Shown here: one piece after another, positions 31,701 to 36,534 of the stretch | How positions within the stretch are numbered: position 1 is the first letter of the stretch | How the letters are laid out: every line of letters begins with the position of its first letter | Source: Muribaculaceae bacterium | GTDB lineage: Bacteria; Bacteroidota; Bacteroidia; Bacteroidales; Muribaculaceae | Reading direction: 5' to 3' | NCBI GenBank assembly: GCA_029071345.1 | Contig: JAIEAO010000037.1 | Coordinates: 1-36,534, forward strand | Length of the DNA: 36,534 bases | Position numbers and translations under genes: made by a program | Notes under the pieces: model-generated | The model's input: the letters and a program-made list of their open reading frames with translations, nothing else | The model's database searches: none | What the model was told of the DNA's origin: nothing

Positions 31701-31748
31701 ATTGATATAGAAGGTGCAAAGCCGAGACTTTACACCTTCTATATCAAT
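31701..31748 (-). terminator. Strong hairpin downstream of the nucleoside phosphorylase
   Basis: ATTGATATAGAAGGTG and CACCTTCTATATCAAT form a perfect 16-bp stem, extended by AAAG/CTTT. It starts about 14 bases after the stop at 31762. There is no long T-run, but position and stem strength favour a terminator or mRNA-end stabiliser. Confidence 0.65.
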
Positions 31749-31761
31749 GGCAAATTTGGTT

Positions 31762-32640
31762 TTAGAATCTTTCGAGGACGGTTTCGACAAGCTTCTTTAC
31801 TTTCGGTTTGTAGTCAGTGTTGGCGTTGTTGAGTCGACGCTCTGCGATGATGCAGCAGACTGTCATTGCGCGGTGACCTAACAGTTTGGAAAGACCTTGC
31901 AGGCAGGCGGACTCCATTTCGAAGTTGGTGATCGGTCTACCGTTGTAGCGGAAGCTTTCAATCTTCTCGTTGAGGTTGGGGTCTGCCAATTTAAGGCGAA
32001 CCATACGACCCTGCGGGGCGTAGAAACCTACGGCTGCTATCGTGTAACCGCGAACCATATCATCACGTCCGATCTTTTCAACCAGCGATGCATCGGCATC
32101 AGCAGTATAGGGGGCTGCCCATGACGCGGACCACTGGGTATGCTTGCAGAACTCGCGTTCAAATTCAAGATCACACACTTTGTCGCGATCAGCATAGAAA
32201 TTCAGGATACCGTCAAAGCCCATTCCTTTCTCGGCAATCACGAAATCGCCGATGTGCAGGTCTTCCTGAAGAGAACCTGACGTACCGATACGAACGATAT
32301 TGAGCGTACGATGTTCGGGTTTCACCTGACGGGTCTTGAAATCGATATTGGCGAGTGCATCAAGTTCGGTAAGAACGATCTCGATATTGTCCGGCCCGAT
32401 GCCGTGTGAGATAGCCATAATCGGCTTACCCTTATATGTGCCTCCGATAGCATGAAATTCGCGGGAAGAAACGTTGTAATCAACTGTGTCGAAATAACTT
32501 GCCACCATATCAACTCGGCCCGGATCACCGACAAAGATGATATTGTCGCGGATCTGATCCGGTTTAAGATGGATGTGAAAAACGCTTCCGTCATCATTGA
32601 TAATCAACTCGGAAGGGGGTATAATTCTTGAATCTGACAT
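31762..32640 (-). CDS. Nucleoside phosphorylase (uridine phosphorylase-like)
   Basis: Phosphorolytic cleavage of a nucleoside to base and ribose-1-phosphate, in salvage. The phosphate-binding FVGDPGRVDMVASYF, ISHGIGPDNIEIVLTELDAL, IGTSGSLQ and the ribose-binding NFEMESACL are the NP-I (Udp/DeoD) motifs in order. ATG at 32640 (MSDSRIIPPSEL) is preferred to the track's 32685, giving 292 residues, longer than E. coli Udp (253) because of an N-terminal extension (about 30 residues). Uridine versus purine preference is not certain. Confidence 0.92.
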   Translation of the reverse strand: MSDSRIIPPSELIINDDGSVFHIHLKPDQIRDNIIFVGDPGRVDMVASYFDTVDYNVSSREFHAIGGTYKGKPIMAISHGIGPDNIEIVLTELDALANIDFKTRQVKPEHRTLNIVRIGTSGSLQEDLHIGDFVIAEKGMGFDGILNFYADRDKVCDLEFEREFCKHTQWSASWAAPYTADADASLVEKIGRDDMVRGYTIAAVGFYAPQGRMVRLKLADPNLNEKIESFRYNGRPITNFEMESACLQGLSKLLGHRAMTVCCIIAERRLNNANTDYKPKVKKLVETVLERF

Positions 32641-32764
32641 AATTTTATGAGTATTAATAATTCGTAGTATTATAGGTCGGAGCATTATTAGCCCCGATAC
32701 ATAATAAACGCACCAGACGATAAAAAGATTAAAAACCTGCCGATAAACACAATTTTAATTGTAA

Positions 32765-32778
32765 ATACGGATTCGTAA
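32765..32778 (-). repeat. TTACGAATCCGTAT, inverted copy flanking the nucleoside phosphorylase
   Basis: Exact 14-base match on the minus strand to plus-strand 31655-31668. The two copies lie on either side of the phosphorylase gene in opposite orientation. The rest of 32641-32820 is AT-rich with no other feature that I can support. Confidence 0.55.
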
Positions 32779-32820
32779 GAAACTGATAAAATAATATTTG
32801 ATAGGAATTAACAATAAAAA

Positions 32821-32852
32821 TTTGGATAAACGATATAAAAGTATTAATTTTG
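32821..32852 (+). promoter_or_regulatory. Promoter of tRNA-Ser
   Basis: TTTG at 32821-32824 and TAATTTTG at 32845-32852 are separated by 20 bases, a full match to the Bacteroidota -33/-7 promoter. It is the best promoter in the window, as expected for a stable RNA. Confidence 0.75.
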
Positions 32853-32873
32853 CACGCTATCAAAAACGACTGA

Positions 32874-32960
32874 GGAAAGATGCCGGAGTGGTCGATCGGG
32901 ACGGTCTCGAAAACCGTTGTACTCTTACGGGTACCGAGGGTTCGAATCCCTCTCTTTCCG
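32874..32960 (+). tRNA. tRNA-Ser (anticodon CGA)
   Basis: The acceptor stem GGAAAGA/TCTTTCC is followed by discriminator G. The anticodon stem ACGGT/ACCGT encloses CTCGAAA, anticodon CGA, reading UCG. A long variable arm (GTACTCTTACGGGTAC region) is typical of class II tRNA-Ser. The T arm is GAGGG-TTCGAAT-CCCTC. 87 bases without an encoded CCA. Confidence 0.95.
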
Positions 32961-32963
32961 CTT

Positions 32964-32990
32964 AAAGCTCTGAATTTCAGAGCTTTTTTA
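32964..32990 (+). terminator. Intrinsic terminator of tRNA-Ser
   Basis: AAAGCTCTGA and TCAGAGCTTT form a 10-bp stem with a 3-base loop, followed by TTTTATTTT. Confidence 0.9.
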
Positions 32991-33061
32991 TTTTAGAGAA
33001 CTCGTCATAAGGATAAATGCCGGGTCAATGTAAAAAACGGGTTGAAATGTTAAAAATCCGT

Positions 33062-33259
33062 ATGCCGCAAAGCGGCATGACAGCATAGGCCACTGTGAGG
33101 AAGTCGCGAAGCGACGACGATGCTGTGGTTGATATGATATCTCCCTTATAAATAGCCGCGTAGCGGTTATACTAACCCCTCCTTTGAATGTTGAACCGCT
33201 ATGCGGCTCAGAAATATGGGAAGACTCGGAAACCCCGGTTTCTTCGCCACAATAGTGGC
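33062..33259. repeat. Cluster of five mini-hairpins in a gene-free stretch (32991-33427)
   Basis: The 437-base gap after the tRNA has no convincing ORF. It holds ATGCCGC-AAA-GCGGCAT (33062), GTCGC-GAA-GCGAC (33103), ATAGCCGC-GTA-GCGGTTAT (33152, one wobble), TGAACCGC-TAT-GCGGCTCA (33192, one mismatch) and GCCAC-AATA-GTGGC (33246). The first four share a CGC-nnn-GCG core with a 3-base loop; the third and fourth are near reverse complements of each other. This resembles REP-type or other dispersed palindromic elements. No transposase or tRNA-end duplication was seen. Confidence 0.6.
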
Positions 33260-33369
33260 TTCATAGTGGTTAGACCGTATATGATTGCACAGTTCATGGA
33301 TGATTTAACTACCGAATTCTCACATTAACCCGGTATTGTTTTATTTTTAGTTTATCAAAATTGTAATTA

Positions 33370-33428
33370 TAGCTTAAAATTCAACTATTATTGCTATATT
33401 TGCAGTCTAATAGTTTAATATTAAGCTA
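33370..33428. promoter_or_regulatory. Promoter region of the XRE gene with inverted repeat
   Basis: A TATATTTG -7 box lies at 33395-33402. TAGCTTAA (33370-33377) and its reverse complement TTAAGCTA (33421-33428) flank it, the second touching the start codon. The spacing suits an autorepressor that binds both sides of the promoter; this is inference. Confidence 0.45.
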
Positions 33429-33787
33429 TGGATGATAATGTTTATATGCTTGCAGACGGTGAAATCTGCCGCCGAATTGGCAAAAAAATAAGGCAATTAC
33501 GATTGCGTCAGAACATAACTCAAATGTCGCTCGCTGAGCAATCGCAGATTTCCGTGTCCTCGGTCAAGAAGATAGAAAATGGTGAAATAGGCTCTTTCGA
33601 TTCCTTAATGAGGGTGTTACGAATCTTGGGTGAACTTGATATATTCTCTCCTCTATTGAAAGAGGAAGAGATGAGTCCTAATGAATATCTTGAATTTGTT
33701 GAGGCAAACAAGAAGAAGCAGCGGAAAAGAGCAAAATCCACGGTCAATACCACAACACTAATTAATCAGGAAGAATCAGAATGGTAA
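33428..33787 (+). CDS. XRE-family regulator (HipB-like)
   Basis: 119 residues. The N-terminal half has the helix-turn-helix RIGKKIRQLRLRQNITQMSLAEQSQISVSSVKKIENG, then DSLMRVLRILGELDIFSPLL. The C-terminal tail (SPNEYLEFVEANKKKQRKRAK) is like that of Bacteroidales regulators that normally precede a HipA kinase as antitoxin. No HipA is present here; the next gene is instead a DUF5131 protein that starts 1 base after the stop. The close spacing indicates one operon and probably a functional pair. Binding the inverted repeat around its own promoter is inferred. Confidence 0.85.
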   Translation: MDDNVYMLADGEICRRIGKKIRQLRLRQNITQMSLAEQSQISVSSVKKIENGEIGSFDSLMRVLRILGELDIFSPLLKEEEMSPNEYLEFVEANKKKQRKRAKSTVNTTTLINQEESEW

Positions 33788-33788
33788 T

Positions 33789-34673
33789 ATGATAATCTGG
33801 AATCCGTGGCATGGGTGCCATAAGGTGAGCGAAGGGTGCGAGCATTGCTATATGTATTTTCTCGACAGCAAGCGCGGTCTGGATACGTCTCATGTTTTCC
33901 GTACGGAGAATTTCGATCTGCCTGTTAAGCGCAGGCGCGATGGTAATTTCAAACTGCCGTCGGGTATGACGCTCTATGTCGGGTTGTCTACTGACTTCTT
34001 TGTCGAAGAGGCGGATCAGTGGCGAGATGAGGCTTGGGGTATCATACGTCAGCGGCCGGATATCTTTTTCAGGTTGCTTACTAAACGTGCTCATCGTTTT
34101 GCCGAGTGTCTGCCTAAAGATTGGGGCGAAGGTTATGAAAACGTAATGCTTAACGTAACTGCCGAAAACCAGGCACGCGCTGATGAGAGGATACCTATTC
34201 TTCTCAATACCCGGGCTAAACATCGGGGATTTATGGCTGCTCCCTTTATCGGGAGTATCGATGCTGAGAAATATTTGCAGACAGGAAAAATTGAGGAGGT
34301 GCTTTGTGGAGGAGAAAATTACGACGGGGCGCGCCCATGCCATTACGAGTGGGTCAAACAACTCAGCAACCAATGCCGTAAATTTGACGTGACATTCAAT
34401 TTCATTGAGACCGGAACGGTATTTGTGAAGGATGGCAAGACATACCGCATTCCGAACAAGCGTGTGCAAAGTCATCAGGCTTTCTTATCTGGTTTAAGTT
34501 ATCAAGGTCGTAAAGTTCCCCGTAGGCTAAGGATGTCGGAAGGCTCACTCTTCGGCGCAGACATCATCGCACCCGAACCCTTTTTTCGAGATCACTGCGC
34601 CACCTGCGGTAGCCGACTGACTTGCAACGGGTGCAGCAATTGCAAGGCGTGTGAAAGACAAGAAGAATTGTAG
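33789..34673 (+). CDS. DUF5131 (phage Gp37/Gp68) family protein with extra C-terminal cysteine cluster
   Basis: 294 residues. IWNPWHGCHKVSEGCEHCYM gives the family's three-Cys motif, C10-x6-C17-x2-C20, which recalls but does not equal the radical-SAM CxxxCxxC. Further family blocks are LYVGLSTDFFVEEADQW, FFRLLTKRAHRF, VMLNVTAENQARADERIP and EVLCGGENYDGARPCHYEWV. A C-terminal tail carries six more cysteines, CATC near 270 and CNGCSNCKAC near 279-288, in CxxC spacing as for an iron-sulfur or zinc site. The protein may be a radical or redox enzyme; the reaction is unknown. It is coupled to the XRE gene and followed by a ZIP transporter. Confidence 0.85.
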   Translation: MIIWNPWHGCHKVSEGCEHCYMYFLDSKRGLDTSHVFRTENFDLPVKRRRDGNFKLPSGMTLYVGLSTDFFVEEADQWRDEAWGIIRQRPDIFFRLLTKRAHRFAECLPKDWGEGYENVMLNVTAENQARADERIPILLNTRAKHRGFMAAPFIGSIDAEKYLQTGKIEEVLCGGENYDGARPCHYEWVKQLSNQCRKFDVTFNFIETGTVFVKDGKTYRIPNKRVQSHQAFLSGLSYQGRKVPRRLRMSEGSLFGADIIAPEPFFRDHCATCGSRLTCNGCSNCKACERQEEL

Positions 34674-34687
34674 CATCTATGCAACTT

Positions 34688-34702
34688 TAGGAGGGGGAGG
34701 GG
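34688..34702 (+). promoter_or_regulatory. Unusually strong Shine-Dalgarno-like stretch before the ZIP gene
   Basis: AGGAGGGGGAGGGG precedes the ZIP gene start. Most genes in this window have no such site, as usual in Bacteroidota, so it is an outlier and favours the TTG at 34706 or the ATG at 34715. Confidence 0.45.
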
Positions 34703-34714
34703 TGTTTGAATTGT

Positions 34715-35494
34715 ATGAACGGACTGATTTTAGGATTACTGCTTCCCTTTGCGGGGACTACTCTCGGAGCTGCTTGTGTCTTTCTGATGAAGAAGGAGAT
34801 CGCGCCGTTGCTGCAAAAGACTCTGACAGGTTTTGCAGCCGGTGTGATGGTGGCCGCATCTGTCTGGTCGCTGCTGATACCATCTATTGAAATGACCGGA
34901 AAGGAGGGGATTGCGAGTGTGGCGCCTGCGATTGTCGGGTTTCTTGCCGGTATATTCTTTTTGCTGCTGCTCGACCTAATCGTGCCTCACCAGCATTTGG
35001 ATAATGGTCCGAGTGAAGGGCCTAAATCGCACTTGTCCAAGACGGCTAAGTTGGTCTTCGCTATCACATTGCATAATCTCCCTGAGGGTATGGCAGTAGG
35101 CGTAGCTCTTGCCGGAGCTATGGAGAATAATTCTTATATGTCGATGGCCGGTGCGGTAGCCTTATCGATCGGTATTGCGATCCAGAACTTTCCCGAAGGA
35201 GCCATCGTATCGATGCCTCTGCGCAGTGCGGGCAATTCAAGACGGAAGTCGTTTGCAATGGGTACGCTTAGCGGTGTCGTAGAGCCGGTGGGGGCGATAG
35301 TGACAATTCTGCTCGCTTCGTTTGTGTTGCCGATACTCCCTTACCTGCTTGCTTTCGCGGCCGGTGCTATGATTTATGTCGTGGTCGAGGAGTTGATACC
35401 GGAGACTCAGGAGGGTAAGCATTCCAACATGGGTACGATAGGTTTTGCCATCGGATTCGCGCTTATGATGACCCTTGATGTCGTACTTGGGTAG
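34715..35494 (+). CDS. ZIP family divalent metal transporter (ZupT-like)
   Basis: A 259-residue inner-membrane importer of zinc, iron or related cations with eight predicted helices. The metal site motifs are HNLPEGMAVGVA (helix 4) and QNFPEGAIVSMPLR (helix 5), in which Gln replaces the first His of the usual HNxPEG. EELIPE near the C terminus is conserved. The first loop QHLDNGPSEGPKSH is short. ATG at 34715 is used; an in-frame TTG at 34706 sits at better distance from the purine-rich AGGAGGGGGAGGGG. It starts about 40 bases after the DUF5131 stop, so cotranscription is possible. Confidence 0.92.
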   Translation: MNGLILGLLLPFAGTTLGAACVFLMKKEIAPLLQKTLTGFAAGVMVAASVWSLLIPSIEMTGKEGIASVAPAIVGFLAGIFFLLLLDLIVPHQHLDNGPSEGPKSHLSKTAKLVFAITLHNLPEGMAVGVALAGAMENNSYMSMAGAVALSIGIAIQNFPEGAIVSMPLRSAGNSRRKSFAMGTLSGVVEPVGAIVTILLASFVLPILPYLLAFAAGAMIYVVVEELIPETQEGKHSNMGTIGFAIGFALMMTLDVVLG

Positions 35495-35511
35495 TAAAAG
35501 TGATAAGAATA

Positions 35512-36369
35512 TTATTCGGGGTAGATCATACGGCGGGTGGCTCCTCCGTCGACCACTATGTCCGCGCCGTTGATGAAATTGTTGTCGGGAGCGGCGAGAA
35601 ATAGCGCGACTCTCGCGATGTCTTCGGGCTCACCCACGCGTCGCGAGGGATGATGCAGCAGGTCTTCCGCCCTCAACGGTTCTTCGGCTACGTTGATCCA
35701 TCCGGGTGAGATGCTATTAACCGTAATCCCATATTCTGACAGCGACATCATAAGCGCATGAGTCAGGGATGAAAGACCACCTTTTGATGCTGTGTATGCC
35801 TCCGTGGAAATCTCGCTCTGCAGATGACGCGTGGAGGAAACAATCACCATGCGTCCGCCGAAGGGATTGGGGAGAGGAAGGGAGCTTCGGTGAGTGGCCC
35901 ATAATTTAGCCAATATGAAAGCCGGGGTCAGGTTAATGTCGAGAACACGCTTGAAATCTTCAATCGAACATTCCGTAATCGGTTTGAAGTCACCGACACC
36001 GGCATTGCTTATGATAATGTCAATGTCGAGCCACGCTTTGATAAGATTGTCGAAGGCTGACTGTAAGGCTTCAGAATCAGACACGTCTACTTGATAGAAT
36101 CTTACTCCCTCTTCATTAGCCAGTTTTTCTCCGGCCTCCATATCGCGGTCGAACACCGCTACCTTGCAGTCTGCTTTCAGAAATGCTCGCGCTATTGCCA
36201 AACCTATGCCATGTGCGCCTCCTGTAACCAATACGCGTCGCGGAGGGAAAGGGATATGAAGATAACCCTTTTTCATCGGAGCGGACCCGGGGCGGTTTGA
36301 TGTCTTATAATTTTGCAAACGTCCGTTGCGCATATCTTCCATTCGTCGTTCGAGGTAGTTGTCGGCCAT
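35512..36369 (-). CDS. Short-chain dehydrogenase/reductase (SDR)
   Basis: 285 residues. NAD(P)-dependent oxidoreductase of the classical SDR type. RVLVTGGAHGIGLAIARAF holds the TGxxxGxG cofactor loop, IISNAGVGDF the NAG motif, and VSSTRHLQ... EAYTASKGG the Ser-Tyr-Lys triad. SPGWINV follows as in the family. VDGGA ends the last strand. Asp in VAVFDRDMEAG suggests NAD(H). An N-terminal extension of about 40 residues is unusual. ATG at 36369 is used, because the track's 36492 start would extend across the promoter and repeats upstream. Substrate unknown. Confidence 0.92.
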   Translation of the reverse strand: MADNYLERRMEDMRNGRLQNYKTSNRPGSAPMKKGYLHIPFPPRRVLVTGGAHGIGLAIARAFLKADCKVAVFDRDMEAGEKLANEEGVRFYQVDVSDSEALQSAFDNLIKAWLDIDIIISNAGVGDFKPITECSIEDFKRVLDINLTPAFILAKLWATHRSSLPLPNPFGGRMVIVSSTRHLQSEISTEAYTASKGGLSSLTHALMMSLSEYGITVNSISPGWINVAEEPLRAEDLLHHPSRRVGEPEDIARVALFLAAPDNNFINGADIVVDGGATRRMIYPE

Positions 36370-36375
36370 AGTTTC

Positions 36376-36403
36376 AATTAGGAGTGAGGAATTAGGAGTT
36401 AGG
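36376..36403. repeat. Heptamer tandem repeat (AATTAGG)x4
   Basis: AATTAGG, AGTGAGG, AATTAGG and AGTTAGG follow at exact 7-base period in the 5' leader of the SDR gene. It is the reverse complement of the TAATTCC unit at 2354-2386. Confidence 0.75.
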
Positions 36404-36413
36404 AATGATTGTG

Positions 36414-36421
36414 CAAAATTA
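36414..36421 (-). promoter_or_regulatory. -7 promoter box of the SDR gene
   Basis: On the minus strand this reads TAATTTTG, about 45 bases before the ATG at 36369. The leader between them holds the heptamer repeat. Confidence 0.55.
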
Positions 36422-36534
36422 GGAAGATTTGGTCTAATTTCAAAAGATAGGAGCGACATTTGCCCGTCAAATGTCGTTTTGGGCAGTTGCAAGCAACAGC
36501 CCCTCCGTTTTGCTGAATAATTAGAACTTTTGAA

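Noticed and set aside
33062-33259. Possible CRISPR array
   Set aside because: The repeated units are short palindromes of differing sequence at irregular spacing, with no constant direct repeat and no cas gene.
33762-34475. 237-residue minus-strand ORF
   Set aside because: Antisense to the DUF5131 gene and without recognisable motifs.
33428-34673. HipBA toxin-antitoxin system
   Set aside because: The regulator is HipB-like, but the partner has DUF5131 cysteine motifs and none of the HipA kinase motifs.

Overview
The window reads as core chromosome of a gut Bacteroidales species. Three things support this: promoters carry the Bacteroidota -7 box TAnnTTTG instead of sigma70 boxes, most starts lack a Shine-Dalgarno, and the gene content is Bacteroidota-typical (Bacteroidota-type RNAP omega, BamD, LptF/G permease, DUF1015, B12-dependent NrdJ, MalQ with paired N-terminal CBM20 modules, rubredoxin, DUF2520-HAD-Maf cluster). 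The family Muribaculaceae is a plausible guess but is inference only.

Layout. 1-1.2 kb: ROK sugar kinase. 1.2-6.2 kb: minus-strand genes, namely bamD-rpoZ (own terminator), then an ATP-grasp-like protein, DUF2520 dehydrogenase, KdsC-like phosphatase, Maf pyrophosphatase and a small His-rich membrane protein. 6.2-11.3 kb: plus-strand envelope/RNA genes (structured leader, PASTA protein, RluA-type pseudouridine synthase, acyltransferase, membrane metallophosphoesterase, folK). 11.3-15.5 kb: minus strand (Fur-family regulator, DUF1015 protein, tgt, LptF/G permease). 15.45-15.9 kb: a perfectly palindromic divergent promoter and a 52-residue rubredoxin missed by the ORF track. 15.9-17.1 kb: Gate-domain transporter. 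17.3-27.9 kb: plus strand (EamA exporter with AraC regulator, nrdJ, malQ, Ntn-type amide hydrolase, small membrane protein, thioesterase, dprA).

27.77-31.6 kb is an AT-rich accessory segment. The 3' end of dprA is duplicated on both sides of a DUF1016/PDDEXK nuclease gene, which is a clear insertion scar. Beyond it lie small secreted proteins (one with a DnaJ-like four-CxxC domain), a tiny XRE regulator, a VanZ-like protein and a long rod-shaped RNA that looks like 6S RNA. 31.7-36.5 kb: nucleoside phosphorylase, tRNA-Ser(CGA), a cluster of mini-hairpins, an XRE (HipB-like) regulator coupled to a DUF5131 three-Cys-motif protein with an extra cysteine cluster, a ZIP metal transporter and an SDR oxidoreductase.

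The strongest leads are: (1) the dprA-restoring insertion of the DUF1016 nuclease; (2) a shared regulatory element upstream of both the fur-family gene and nrdJ, made of an identical 15-mer plus an inverted repeat containing the -7 box; (3) the XRE-DUF5131 pair; (4) the 6S-like RNA; (5) a family of heptameric tandem repeats in several intergenic gaps. All calls come from reading the sequence; no database search or folding program was run.
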